DNA from: Kitasatospora sp. SUK 42
Lineage (GTDB): Bacteria; Actinomycetota; Actinomycetes; Streptomycetales; Streptomycetaceae
Direction of reading: 5' to 3'
Length of the DNA: 64,000 nt
Assembly: GCF_015776785.2 (NCBI RefSeq)
Contig: NZ_LFMD02000002.1
Span: forward strand, 2,026,701-2,090,700
A program made the position numbers and the translations under genes. Positions within the stretch are counted from its first letter, which is position 1, and the number at the start of each line of letters is the position of its first letter. Positions 7,857 to 16,545 of the stretch are shown here, in pieces. Below the pieces are notes generated by a model. That model saw only the letters and a program-made list of their open reading frames with translations, made no database searches and was not told where the DNA came from.

Positions 7857-9276
7857 CGGTGCGCCGGGTCAGCGGGGTGAGCGCCCAGGTGGCCAGAGCC
7901 GGCACCAGGAAGGCGAACAGCGAGGCGGAGGTCCACTCCTGCGGGGTGAAGTGCAGCGCCTCCTGGACGGAGGTCCAGGCGTCCGTCCACCAGCCCGCGA
8001 CCGGCGTCGGCGCGATGACCTGGTAGACCACGAAGCCCAGCAGCCACGGCAGCAGCATCAGCCAGCGGGACGGCGCCCGCTCGGAGAGGTCCCAGCCGTG
8101 CCGGCCGGCGCCGAAGAAGTAGTCCACCGCCAGCACCGCCAGCAGCGGCACGAACACCGAGCCGATCAGGCCGAGGAAGTTGCTGTAGGTGTCGGTGAAC
8201 TTGTCGATCTGCAGCGCCAGCACGGTGGTCAGCACGCCGATCCCGCCGCTCAGCACCCGGCGGTCCACCTTCGGCAGCAGGTTCTGGATCGACATCGCGG
8301 TCGAGTACACGTTGGCGAAGGACTGGTCGGTCTCGCGCAGCACCAGCACCAGCAGGAACAGCCAGCCCGCCCAGACGCCGAGGAAGGAGTCGAAGATCCG
8401 GCTCGGGTCGCCGTCGGACTGCAGCAGCGCCATCAGGCCCAGCACGTAGCACCAGACCTGGGCGACGGTGTAGCCGGAGAAGCTGCCCCAGAAGGCCGAG
8501 CGCGCGGTGCGCGAGTGCCGGGTGTAGTCGGCGGCCATCGGCACGAAGGAGATCGACACCGCGATCATCGCGTCGGTGGCGCCCAGGAAGCCGTGCCAGT
8601 TGCCCGCGCCAGGGTCGGGCACGCCCTGGCGGCCCAGCTGGACGGTGAAGTACACCATCGCGACCGCGACCGCCCCGGCCACGAAGCGGCGCAGCACCGC
8701 GATCGCGCCCAGCGGCCAGATGGTCAGTGCGGTGGTCAGCGCGCCCGCGAGCAGCACGAACAGCCAGCGGTAGCCGGTGGTGTGGGCGACGGTCTGCGCG
8801 CCCGCCGAGATGGTCAGCAGCTCGAACACGCCCCAGCCGATGCACTGGACGATGTTCAGTACGGTCGGCAGGTACGACAGCCGGGTGCCGAACAGCCCGC
8901 GCAGGTTGGCCATCGCGGGGGCACCGGTGCGGGCGCCGATCAGCGCGGCCACGCCGAGCATCGCGGTGCCGACCGCCGTACCGGTCACGATCGCGGTCAC
9001 CGCGGCGGCCAGCGACAGCTCGCTGCCCCGGGCGCCGAGCACGGTGGCGGCGGTGGAGAAGCCGATCAGGCTGACGCCGAGGTTCATCCAGAGCGCGAAG
9101 TGGTCCCGGAAGCGCAGGGTGCGGGGCGGCTCGGTGTCCAGCACCAGCGGCGCCTCGACGCGCTCGTCGAGCACCGCGGTGGCGGTGGCCGTGTCGGTGG
9201 CCGTGGCCGCGTTCGGTTCGGGGAAATCCTTGGACGCGGGCGCGCCCGGAGAAGAGGATGGCGAAGCAGGCGGCAT
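7846..9276 (-). CDS. cytX: NCS1-type permease, predicted hydroxymethylpyrimidine transporter (CytX-like)
   Basis: A 476-aa polytopic membrane protein of the nucleobase:cation symporter-1 family, with about 12 hydrophobic segments after a 50-residue cytoplasmic N-terminus rich in Ala/Thr. Family segments include FALWMNLGVSLIGFSTAATV near the start and FVPMAADYTRHSRTARSAFWG in the middle. NCS1 members carry cytosine, purines or related rings. Here the leader is a TPP riboswitch, which points to the thiamine precursor hydroxymethylpyrimidine rather than cytosine. The start ATG at 9276 follows GGGAG (9285-9289), which is itself part of the riboswitch 3' end. No other thiamine gene is adjacent. 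Substrate is an inference. Confidence 0.85.
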   Translation of the reverse strand: MPPASPSSSPGAPASKDFPEPNAATATDTATATAVLDERVEAPLVLDTEPPRTLRFRDHFALWMNLGVSLIGFSTAATVLGARGSELSLAAAVTAIVTGTAVGTAMLGVAALIGARTGAPAMANLRGLFGTRLSYLPTVLNIVQCIGWGVFELLTISAGAQTVAHTTGYRWLFVLLAGALTTALTIWPLGAIAVLRRFVAGAVAVAMVYFTVQLGRQGVPDPGAGNWHGFLGATDAMIAVSISFVPMAADYTRHSRTARSAFWGSFSGYTVAQVWCYVLGLMALLQSDGDPSRIFDSFLGVWAGWLFLLVLVLRETDQSFANVYSTAMSIQNLLPKVDRRVLSGGIGVLTTVLALQIDKFTDTYSNFLGLIGSVFVPLLAVLAVDYFFGAGRHGWDLSERAPSRWLMLLPWLLGFVVYQVIAPTPVAGWWTDAWTSVQEALHFTPQEWTSASLFAFLVPALATWALTPLTRRTAHA

Positions 9277-9282
9277 GGCCGA

Positions 9283-9412
9283 TACTCCCTACGCCGGCAT
9301 TACCCGGACAGGTTCCGGCGGTCAGCGCCCCCTCGACGGTCCGCCGGCGGCTCGCCTGGCGGTACGGTCGACATGCGCACTCTCAGCCTGGTCGGTCCAA
9401 GCTCCCGCGTGT
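9283..9412 (-). promoter_or_regulatory. TPP riboswitch (THI element)
   Basis: Read on the minus strand, the 5' half has GGCTGAGAGTGCGC near 9374-9387, the conserved pyrimidine-sensing GCUGAGA loop. After a variable P3 arm the 3' half reads GAACCTGTCCGGGTAATGCC and then GGCGTAGGGA (about 9286-9316), the conserved pyrophosphate-sensing part. The Shine-Dalgarno GGGAG (9285-9289) overlaps the last aptamer bases, so ligand binding would directly hide the ribosome binding site of the downstream permease. I see no separate expression-platform hairpin between aptamer and start. Confidence 0.93.
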
Positions 9413-9657
9413 CAGTTAGGAGCGTCAGGCTAACCGGCACGGGGACGAACGCCAAAGGGCGGGAGGCCGCGGTCCGCCTCGCGGACGCCCGGTGGGGGGT
9501 TGGGGAGCCCTCGGTCGTGCCCGGTCTTGTCCGGTCGTGTCCGGTCGTCGGCGCCGGTTAAGGATTCTTATGAGTTATTCAGAGGGGTCCTTACGGCAAT
9601 CGAATCGGCAGTGCGAAAAACTATGGTCCTTGGTTCAGTCAGCTATGGAGGTCGTCC

Positions 9658-11493
9658 GTGAGCACCGAGCGCGAGGTTGGGCCCACCGGGCCGCAGGGGG
9701 AGCAGCCCGCGGGGGCCCGGGAGGCGGCCGGCACCGCTTCCGAGGGCACCGCTCAGGGCGGCCACACGCCGACGATGGCGTTCAGCCGGGTCCCGGAGCC
9801 CGAGACGGCCGAGGCCGCTCCGGCCCCGGTCGCCGATGCCGCCCCGTCCGCCGAGGCCGCTCCGGCCCCGGTCGTTGACGCGGCCCCGGTCGCCGAGGCC
9901 GCTTCGGCGGAGGGTGGGCACCGGCCCACCGTGGCCTTCACCAAGGTCCCCGCGCCGGAGGCTCCGGCCGCGCCCGCCGCGGAGGAGCCCGCCGTCGACC
10001 CGGCCACCGGCTACATCGACGCCCCGCCGCCGGTTCTGCCGCCCGCGCCGCCCGCCGCCCCGCCTGCTGCCCCGGCGGCCGCCCCCGCCGCGGCCCTGCC
10101 GTCGGGTGCCAACCCGTACGCGACCCCGACCCACGGCGTCCCGGCCACCGGTGCGCAGGAGTCCTACGGCGCCCAGGAGCCCTACGGCGCTCCGGCCGTT
10201 GCCGCCCCCGCCGCGCACGGGCACCACCCGTTCGGCGCCGGCCAGCCGCTCGGCGGCTGGGGCCCCGCCCATGACGCCACCTCCGGCGGCGCGGGCTACC
10301 CCGGCGGCCCGAACGGCCCGCTCGGCTACCCGGCCGACTACCCCGGCGGTCCGACCGGCCCCGGTGGCCCGCGCCGCAAGCGCGGCGGCCTGGTCGCCCT
10401 GCTCGCGGCCGTGGCCCTGGTCGCCGGTGTGGCCGGCGGCGCGCTCGGCGTGGTCGCCACGAACCACACCAACAGCAGCAGTGCGGCGGACGACCACCGC
10501 AGCACCACCGTCCAGGCCAGCAACACCCAGAAGAACGAGCCCGTCCCCGGTTCGATCGCCGCCATCGCGCAGAAGGCGCTGCCCAGCGTCGTCACCATCA
10601 AGGCGCAGGGCAGCACCGAGTCGGGCACCGGCACCGGTTTCGTCTTCGACACCGAGGGCCACATCCTCACCAACAACCACGTGGTCGCGCCGACCCTCAA
10701 CGGCGGCAAACTGACCGTCAAGTTCTCCGACGGCACGTCCTACAGCGCCTCGGTGCTGGGCCACGCCGAGGGCTACGACGTCGCCGTGGTCAAGATCGAC
10801 AACCCGCCGAAGAGCAAGCTGGCGCCACTGCCGCTGGCCGACTCCGACAAGGTCAACGTCGGGGACGCGACCGTCGCGATCGGTGCGCCGTACGGCCTGG
10901 AGTCCACCGTCACCAGCGGCATCGTCAGCGCCAAGGACCGCCCGGTCGCCTCCGGGGACGAGACCGGCTCGCAGGCCTCGTACATGAACGCCCTCCAGAC
11001 CGACGCCTCGATCAACCCCGGCAACTCCGGTGGCCCGCTGCTCGACTCCAGCGGTTCGGTGATCGGCATCAACTCGGCGATCCAGTCCAACGCCTCCGCC
11101 AACGGCCGGGCCGGCAGCATCGGCCTGGGCTTCGCCATCCCGATCAACCAGGCCAAGTGGGTCGCGGACACCCTGATCAAGACCGGCAAGCCGGTCTACG
11201 CCAAGCTCGACGTGCTGCGCAACGACGACTACAAGGGCGACGGCGCGCAGATCCAGACCCGCGACATCCAGGGCCAGCCGGCCGTCACCCCCGGCGGCGC
11301 GGCGGACAAGGCCGGCCTCAAGCCGGGCGACGTCATCACCAAGCTCGGCGGTGCCCCGATCGAGAACGGCCCCGCCCTGGTCAGCCGGATCTGGACGCAC
11401 AAGCCGGGCGAGACCGTGGACGTCGAGTACACCCGCAACGGCCAGACGTTCAACACCAAGGTCACCCTCGGCCAGCGCGACGGCGACCAGTGA
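9658..11493 (+). CDS. HtrA/DegP-type membrane-anchored serine protease with PDZ domain
   Basis: A 611-aa protein. Residues 1-240 form a cytoplasmic Pro/Ala/Gly-rich region with Tyr-containing PYG-type repeats. One transmembrane helix (about 243-268) follows an RRKR stop-transfer signal. The outside part is a trypsin-like domain with H341 (ILTNNHVV), D374 (GYDVAVVKID) and S457 (NPGNSGGPLLD), and a C-terminal PDZ domain (about 510-605). It should degrade or process misfolded proteins outside the membrane. The start GTG at 9658 follows GGAGG with 6-nt spacing. The N-terminal segment contains a duplicated GGHxPT(M/V)AF motif (residues 34-42 and 87-94), possibly phosphorylation targets. It is divergent from the riboswitch-controlled gene. 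Confidence 0.93.
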   Translation: MSTEREVGPTGPQGEQPAGAREAAGTASEGTAQGGHTPTMAFSRVPEPETAEAAPAPVADAAPSAEAAPAPVVDAAPVAEAASAEGGHRPTVAFTKVPAPEAPAAPAAEEPAVDPATGYIDAPPPVLPPAPPAAPPAAPAAAPAAALPSGANPYATPTHGVPATGAQESYGAQEPYGAPAVAAPAAHGHHPFGAGQPLGGWGPAHDATSGGAGYPGGPNGPLGYPADYPGGPTGPGGPRRKRGGLVALLAAVALVAGVAGGALGVVATNHTNSSSAADDHRSTTVQASNTQKNEPVPGSIAAIAQKALPSVVTIKAQGSTESGTGTGFVFDTEGHILTNNHVVAPTLNGGKLTVKFSDGTSYSASVLGHAEGYDVAVVKIDNPPKSKLAPLPLADSDKVNVGDATVAIGAPYGLESTVTSGIVSAKDRPVASGDETGSQASYMNALQTDASINPGNSGGPLLDSSGSVIGINSAIQSNASANGRAGSIGLGFAIPINQAKWVADTLIKTGKPVYAKLDVLRNDDYKGDGAQIQTRDIQGQPAVTPGGAADKAGLKPGDVITKLGGAPIENGPALVSRIWTHKPGETVDVEYTRNGQTFNTKVTLGQRDGDQ

Positions 11494-11556
11494 CCCTGGC
11501 GCACACGGAATCGTGTGCGCCGAACCCCGCCGGACCCGTTAGGCTGACCTCCGCCT

Positions 11557-11644
11557 GGAGAGCTGCCCGAGCGGCCTAAGGGAACAGTCTTGAAAACTGT
11601 CGTGGCGTGACCCGTCACCGTGGGTTCGAATCCCACGCTCTCCG
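11557..11644 (+). tRNA. tRNA-Ser (anticodon TGA)
   Basis: An 88-nt class II tRNA. The acceptor stem GGAGAGC (11557-11563) pairs with GCTCTCC (11637-11643), with discriminator G at 11644. The anticodon stem ACAGT/ACTGT holds loop CTTGAAA, giving TGA. A long variable arm follows, and the T arm contains GGTTCGAATCC. CCA is not encoded. Its 3' part is the left attachment site of the integrative element; the full tRNA remains intact. Confidence 0.97.
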
Positions 11645-11645
11645 C
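11588..11645. repeat. attL, 58-bp core repeat
   Basis: The 58 bp are identical to 19641-19698. They begin in the anticodon loop of tRNA-Ser(TGA) and run one base past its 3' end. The flanking bases differ on both sides. This is the expected product of integrase-mediated insertion into the tRNA 3' half. Confidence 0.95.
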
Positions 11646-11665
11646 TGGTGGGGAAAGCTCTGATC

Positions 11666-11700
11666 AGAGCGGGTATCGGCTATATGCCGATACCCGCTCT
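11666..11700 (+). terminator. Element-borne terminator for tRNA-Ser
   Basis: A perfect 15-bp stem (11666-11680 with 11686-11700) closes a 5-nt loop and runs into TTTT. It is just inside the left end of the element. It therefore replaces the chromosomal tRNA terminator, which the insertion displaced to 19722-19755. Confidence 0.85.
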
Positions 11701-11753
11701 TTTCGATTCCGTCCCGGGCTGTCCCACCCGGATACCCCTCCAGACCACCCTGT

Positions 11754-11772
11754 GTGGAACGCCCGTGGAACG
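11754..11772. repeat. Candidate integrase arm-type sites, left end
   Basis: Two copies of GTGGAACG (11754-11761 and 11765-11772) have starts 11 bp apart, one helical turn. A matching pair with the same spacing lies near the right end (19547-19565). Paired short repeats inside both ends are typical of tyrosine-integrase arm sites. The role is inferred from position. Confidence 0.5.
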
Positions 11773-11782
11773 GATTCGGGCC

Positions 11783-13150
11783 CTACGCGGCAGGCTCCTC
11801 GCCGTCGAGGAACCGCTTGATCAGGCCATTCGCGCGCTCCTGCCGCCCGTTGATGACCTTTGCGTAGAACCGGAGCAGGACCGCCACGCTGTGCCCCGCC
11901 CGCCGGGCCACCTCGGTCTGGTCGACACCGGCCGCCAGCCACCCGGAGACGGCGGTGTGGCGGCATGAGTACGGCACCTCGGCGAGCTTGGTCTTCAGCT
12001 CCTTTGGGGTGAGGGCGATTTCCCGGGCCCGCTTCCAGACGGCCGCGGTCTCCTTGGTCAGCAGCCGCCCGCCCCGCGCCGCCCGGAACAGCCGGCCGTC
12101 CGGTGCCACCCCGTACGCGTCGACGTGCTCGCGGATCAACTGGACCAGCACGGGCGGGATCGGCACCTCCCGGGTGGCATTCCGGGCCCGCCGCTTGAGG
12201 CCGCGCTCCTCGTGCGACTGGCCGTCATCCGTCCAGCGCGAGCCGACCCGGGGCGAGCTGCTGCCGAGCACCAGCTCGCCCCACCCGCTCTCCGGCAGGG
12301 TGCAGTCGACCAGCCGCAGGTTCGTCGCCTCGGCCGGCCGCGTGGCGGCGTACAGGATGCACCCGTAGAACGCCCGCAGGTGCCGCCCCCGGGCCGAGAC
12401 CTGCCCGGCGGCGTCCAGCAGCGCGCGGCCCTGCGCCGGGCTGGGCACCCATCGGAAGTCGATCTCGTCGCTCGTGGCCGGCGGTGTCCAGTCGACGAAC
12501 TGGAGGGGGTTGCTGGGAAGCCGTCGGCGCTCGACCGCATACCGCAGGGCGTTGTTGAAGACCATCCGCTTCCGGGTGAGCGTGGTGTCTGCGGCGACGC
12601 TCCCGTCCAGCAGCCGGGCGATGGCCTCCAGTCTGCGGCGAACGTTCTCGGCGTCCTCCAACTGGCCCAGAGGGATGGATTTCTTGGTCACCCAGGCCAA
12701 GGCTGAAGTGATCTCCTCGGGCGGCTCGGCCAGGTGCTCGGAGAAGTTGAACGCCCAGCAGGAGAGCGCACGGCGGAGAACCTTTCGGTCCGGCTTCCCG
12801 CGACGATCCGTCACCAGCGCCTCGGTGAGCGTGGCCAGGGCATCCGCCCGGGTGGCGCGGTTCTTCGCGGACGAGCGCGTCCACTTCGCCTCGGCGTACT
12901 CCTTGGCGTGGGCGAACCACGACACCTGGTTCAGCTTCCGGAACTCGGACGCGGGCAGTCCGGTCTCGGTCTCGAACTGCTCGCCCTTGCGCATGGCGGT
13001 CAGCAGTTCCGCCCGCCGGCCGTCGGCGAGCGGGAAGGTGGCGAAGGTCGCGGAGTGGGGGTTCTTCCCCACGCGCCAGCGGAGTTGGTGCGGCCGTCGA
13101 CCGCGTCCGAGATCGCGGATGGCGTGGATCTGGACGTCGTAGGTGAGCAA
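11783..13150 (-). CDS. int: Tyrosine-type site-specific integrase
   Basis: A 455-aa recombinase that integrates and excises the element at the tRNA-Ser site. The N-terminal half holds the arm- and core-binding region. The C-terminal catalytic domain shows the first Arg in YAATRPAEATNLRL, the HxxR-type box as YSCRHTAVSGWLAAG, and His plus nucleophile Tyr in GHSVAVLLRFYAK. I chose the TTG at 13150 because the family characteristically begins (M)LTYDVxI, and because starts further upstream would place the 30-bp palindrome at 13169-13198 inside the gene. No good ribosome binding site is visible for the TTG, so expression may be low. The stop is about 140 bp from attL. Confidence 0.92.
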   Translation of the reverse strand: MLTYDVQIHAIRDLGRGRRPHQLRWRVGKNPHSATFATFPLADGRRAELLTAMRKGEQFETETGLPASEFRKLNQVSWFAHAKEYAEAKWTRSSAKNRATRADALATLTEALVTDRRGKPDRKVLRRALSCWAFNFSEHLAEPPEEITSALAWVTKKSIPLGQLEDAENVRRRLEAIARLLDGSVAADTTLTRKRMVFNNALRYAVERRRLPSNPLQFVDWTPPATSDEIDFRWVPSPAQGRALLDAAGQVSARGRHLRAFYGCILYAATRPAEATNLRLVDCTLPESGWGELVLGSSSPRVGSRWTDDGQSHEERGLKRRARNATREVPIPPVLVQLIREHVDAYGVAPDGRLFRAARGGRLLTKETAAVWKRAREIALTPKELKTKLAEVPYSCRHTAVSGWLAAGVDQTEVARRAGHSVAVLLRFYAKVINGRQERANGLIKRFLDGEEPAA

Positions 13151-13168
13151 TCGGGCGCCAGAAAGAGA

Positions 13169-13198
13169 GCAGCCCCCGGCCGATCGGCCGGGGGCTGC
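13169..13198 (-). terminator. 30-bp perfect palindrome between xis and int
   Basis: The arms 13169-13183 and 13184-13198 are perfectly complementary with no spacer. On the minus strand the hairpin is followed by TCTCTTTCT. It lies between the excisionase stop and the integrase start, so it could stop or attenuate transcription into int. Confidence 0.65.
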
Positions 13199-13218
13199 GA
13201 GGGAAGGGCGGGCGCGGG

Positions 13219-13413
13219 TCAGGCGGCGGCGTTCTGCTCCTGCGCGGCCCACCAGGCGTCGAGGTCGCTGCGGCGCACGCGGATCTGCTGGTTGGGGAGC
13301 TTGATGAGCTTCGGGGCCTTCCCGCGGGCGACCATGCGGTAGAAGGCGGAGCGGGACATCTCCAGCTCTTCGAGGACGGCGGCGAGCTTGAGCTTCGGGT
13401 CCTGCGTGGGCAT
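13219..13413 (-). CDS. xis: Excisionase-type helix-turn-helix protein
   Basis: A 64-aa DNA-binding protein of the MerR-like/AlpA excisionase class. The helix-turn-helix is at about residues 13-32 (VLEELEMSRSAFYRMVARG), followed by the wing IKLPNQQIRVRRSDLDAW. Such proteins bend attachment-site DNA so that the integrase excises rather than integrates. It lies directly upstream of int on the same strand, separated by a strong palindrome. Confidence 0.88.
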   Translation of the reverse strand: MPTQDPKLKLAAVLEELEMSRSAFYRMVARGKAPKLIKLPNQQIRVRRSDLDAWWAAQEQNAAA

Positions 13414-13496
13414 AGCGGCGACTCCATCGGCGGGTGCGAATGGTGGTTGCGGAGTGTTACCGGCCCTCTCGCGTACGGAGGCGGAGGGCGGAAATC

Positions 13497-13604
13497 GTCA
13501 GGGATGTCAGGGAAAATCGCTGACCTGCGGCTTTGACTCCTGGCAGGGCGTCAGGGATTGTCAGGGATGTCAGGGAAATTCGGCTTTTCCCTGACATCCC
13601 TGAC
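13497..13604. repeat. GTCAGGGA repeat cluster with 19-bp inverted repeat
   Basis: The 9-mer GTCAGGGAT recurs at 13497, 13550 and 13560, with GTCAGGGA also at 13505 and 13569. The block 13560-13578 forms a perfect 19-bp inverted repeat with 13586-13604 across a 7-nt loop. It starts 3 nt after the stop of the broken replication-type gene. It may be a terminator, but the extra direct copies suggest an iteron-like protein-binding or replication site. Confidence 0.7.
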
Positions 13605-13606
13605 GG

Positions 13607-15578
13607 CTATGGGGCCTCGACCCCGTCCGTGGGGGTGTTCACGGCCGGGTGGACACGGAACGTGATGGCCGGGGCTCGGCCACGCTGACCGCCGGCGGGC
13701 GGCTGGTCGGTGCGGAGCCAGCCGTGCTGTTCGAGCAGAGCGAGGGCCGGTTCGACGTCGGCGACCTTCTTGAAACGGCGGCTGCTGGCGACGGCGTCGT
13801 GGGCCTTGATGTGGGTGCGGTGGGTGTCGTCCTTCTTCGGGCGCCGGAGCCACTGGAGGAGGGCGTGGGCGTCCTCGGTGGCGGGGTCGGCGGCGATGAG
13901 GTCGAAGACGGCGAGGGTGTGGGCGGTGTAGTACTCGGCGGCCCGGTCGACGGTGGCGGCCTCGACGGGTGCGCGCCAGTCGCCGTTGACGTGGTCGGCA
14001 AGGCGGAGCAGGACAGCGACGCGGGCGATGTGGCCGACCAGCTTGCCGGCCCAGTCCTTGATGTGGGCGAGCGGCTCGTCCGGGCGGAGCTGGACCTCGA
14101 ACTTCTCCTGCAGCTTCTCCACGGCGAGGTCGGCGGCCTCGGTCATCTTGACGGTGACCGGCTCGTCGAGGGCGGTGAGCGTGTGCAGGAGCGTGGTGAG
14201 GCGCAGGTCGTAGGCGGAGGCGACCTGTTCCGGGACGGGCGTGGTGCGGATCTTGCGGTAGCCGAGGTTGGACGGCGGCAGGGAGTACAGGAAGCGGGCG
14301 AGCAGGCCCCGGTCCCGGGCACCGGGGGCTGCGCCGAGCTCCTGCAGGACGGCGGGCTGCGGGGTGACACCGATCGTCAGCGCGGGCTTGTCGACGGTGG
14401 GCTGCTCGCGGGTGATCCGGTCGGCCTGCAGGCGCTCGCCCTTGTGGGCCTGGAGGAACACGCCGAGGTTGGGCTTGCTGCTGTAGCGGCCGACGATGCT
14501 GTCGAACGTCGCCCTCGGGGGAGAGCGCGGCCAGGCAGCGGTGGACGCCGAGCTGGTGGGTGACGGTCTCGGGGGTGATGTCCCCGGACAGGGTGAGGCG
14601 CGGGCTTGGCGGGACGACGATCTCGTCGGCGAGCATCCGGGCGCCGGCGATCTCGGCGACCAGGTGCGCGCGGTCGAGGTCGGGGTTCTTGCGGGCCTTG
14701 GCCATGAGGGCGTCGACCTCGGCGAGCGCGGTCTCCTTGGCGGTCTCGGCCTCGATGATCCGGGCCCGGGCATTGGTGCGCAGTTCGTCCTCGACGCGGT
14801 AGATCGGTGCGGTCATGGTCGCGGAGACGTCGGACTTGCGGCTGGCCGGCGGCATCGCGCACACCAGGTAGAGGTTTGACTGCTCGCGCTAGCCGGGCCG
14901 GATCTCCACCCCGACCCGCCCGCCGGCGGCCGTCGACAAGGCGGCGAGGGCCATGGTGGCGGCCATGTCGGGCGGGGTCTGGGTGAACTCCGCCACAGCC
15001 TCGACGTACCCGCCGACCCACTTCGGCAGGGCGCGGACGGGGAAGGTCGGCAGCGTCCCGTGGGAGCCGAGCGGAACAGGGTCGAGCCAGCTCTCGCCGG
15101 TGGCGAGGTCGGCGAGCGCGGCTAGGGCGGCGGCGCGCACGTCGTCCAGGTCGGCCCCACCGTCGCCGGCCATGTGGGCCAGGCGGCTGGTCGCGGTGTT
15201 GATCCGGCGGCGCTCGGCGGCGACGCGCACGATCTCGGCGTAGTAGTCGCCGTTCGCCGCGGTCGGAGTGGCCTCTACGCAGGCGTGCAGGTAGCTGGGC
15301 CCGCCGATGCGCACGAGGTCGCCCTGCGCGCGCAGGACACCGGTCAGCAACAGCGGGTCCACCGGGCGCTCGCCGTCGGCCATGAGGGTGATGGCGCGCC
15401 AGATGGTCTCGTGCGCAGGGTGGTAGAACGCGCCGGGGCCGCCGAGCTGGGCGGCCAGCGCGGGGATCTGGACGGGGTCGAGCAGGGCGGCGCCGATGAC
15501 GGCCTGTTCGGCGGCCTTGACCTCGGCGGGTTCGGGCCGGAACGGGATCACGTTCGGGTGCGCGGGCTCGGTGCTCAA
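13607..15578 (-). pseudogene. Broken DnaB-N/DUF3987 replication-type protein gene
   Basis: The intact ancestor would be about 657 aa. An N-terminal DnaB-like domain (AAEQAVIGAALLDP, then YHPAHETIWRAI) precedes a DUF3987 primase/helicase-associated domain (LSPEG, then SIVGRYSSKPNLGVFL and RGLLARFLYSLPPSNLGYRK). Two lesions are visible. An in-frame TAG (complement of 14889-14891) stands where relatives have Trp in RPGWRE; the same frame resumes with SNLYLVCAMPPASRKSD. A frameshift (one extra base or two missing) lies near 14505-14518, after LSPEG. The start is TTG at 15578, with AAAGGAG 5 nt upstream. The element has probably lost autonomous replication. Confidence 0.85.
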
Positions 15579-15657
15579 CGAAGCTCCTTTCGTGCGGAGC
15601 AGGGCGGCCCGAGCCACGGAAGACGTCGGGCGCAGACCGCCCAACGGTTGTGGGAGG

Positions 15658-16101
15658 TCAGATGTCGAGCGGGACCTGGTCGTCGTCCTCGGTGGACCGG
15701 GCCGCGGCGGCCAGGTCCTCAACCGCAGGGTAGGCGGTCGCCGAGGCGTCCTCGCCGAGCAGGGGAGGCTCGGTGGCCCGATCGGTCAGGAGGGCGTCGA
15801 CGGCGGCGGCGATGCTGGTGGGAGTGGCGACCAAGGCGAGGACCAGGGGCTGCTCGTTGGAGAGACGGCCGTCGCTGGTGCCGCGCATCCACAGCCAGCC
15901 GGTGACCTGGTTCCAGAACAAGCCCAGGCCGTGCGGGTGGCCAGCGGCCTTGGCGCGGTCGTTGTCGAGCTGGATGAAGATCTCGGCGAGCATCTGCTCG
16001 CCGTCGTCGTTGCAGTATTGGGCGAACGACTCGGGACGGTCGGCGCTGGCGCCGAGCGCGGTCAGGACGTCCTTGAAATACAGGGCGTGAGGGTCGGCCA
16101 T
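15658..16101 (-). CDS. Hypothetical element protein (possibly DUF6292-like)
   Basis: A 147-aa acidic protein with no transmembrane segment. The stretch GLGLFWNQVTGWLWM, followed by a helix ending SIAAAVDALLT, recalls the DUF6292 family often found on actinomycete integrative elements next to Prim-Pol genes, but I am not certain. The start ATG at 16101 follows GAAGGGA. It sits just upstream of the broken replication-type gene on the same strand, so it probably belonged to the same replication module. No catalytic motif is recognisable. Confidence 0.65.
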   Translation of the reverse strand: MADPHALYFKDVLTALGASADRPESFAQYCNDDGEQMLAEIFIQLDNDRAKAAGHPHGLGLFWNQVTGWLWMRGTSDGRLSNEQPLVLALVATPTSIAAAVDALLTDRATEPPLLGEDASATAYPAVEDLAAAARSTEDDDQVPLDI

Positions 16102-16218
16102 GTGCTGGTCCCTTCAGGGAGGTACGGATCCGGTCTGTCCGGTCCCCGCGCCGCCCGCGCCCCCGGGCCGTCGGCTGCGGCGGGGGTGCGGACGGCACGG
16201 CCGACCGGGCGGGCCGGG

Positions 16219-16545
16219 TCAGTCCTGGTCGGTCTCGCAGGTGCCGTCGCAGTCGTAGAAGCCGCAGCCGCCGCACTCGGGGCAGCGGTCGTGGTTAACG
16301 GTGACGACGTCGCAGGCGTCGTCGTCCCAGACCTCGTCCTCGTAGCCGCCTCCGGTGCCGTGGCAGCCCTCGCACGTCTCGGTGTGACCGGGCTTCGGGC
16401 CTGCGGCCCGCTCCTCCTCGGCGCGGCGCTGTTCGTCGGCGACGTCGAGGGCGATCTCGTACGCCTTCTCCTCGGCGCGGGTCGGCCCGTCGATGTCGCT
16501 GCAGTCGTCCCAGGTGTCGTACGGGTCGTCGTCCTCGGTGGTCAT
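16219..16545 (-). CDS. Small acidic protein with CxxC zinc-binding pairs
   Basis: A 108-aa, strongly acidic protein. The C-terminal half holds CEGCHGTGGG and CPECGGCGFYDC, two CxxCxGxG-like pairs as in the DnaJ zinc finger, so it probably binds zinc. The start ATG at 16545 has an excellent GAAGGAGG with 6-nt spacing. It is first in the minus-strand run toward the DUF6292-like gene. Similar small Cys-rich proteins are common on actinomycete integrative elements. Its function is unknown. Confidence 0.7.
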   Translation of the reverse strand: MTTEDDDPYDTWDDCSDIDGPTRAEEKAYEIALDVADEQRRAEEERAAGPKPGHTETCEGCHGTGGGYEDEVWDDDACDVVTVNHDRCPECGGCGFYDCDGTCETDQD

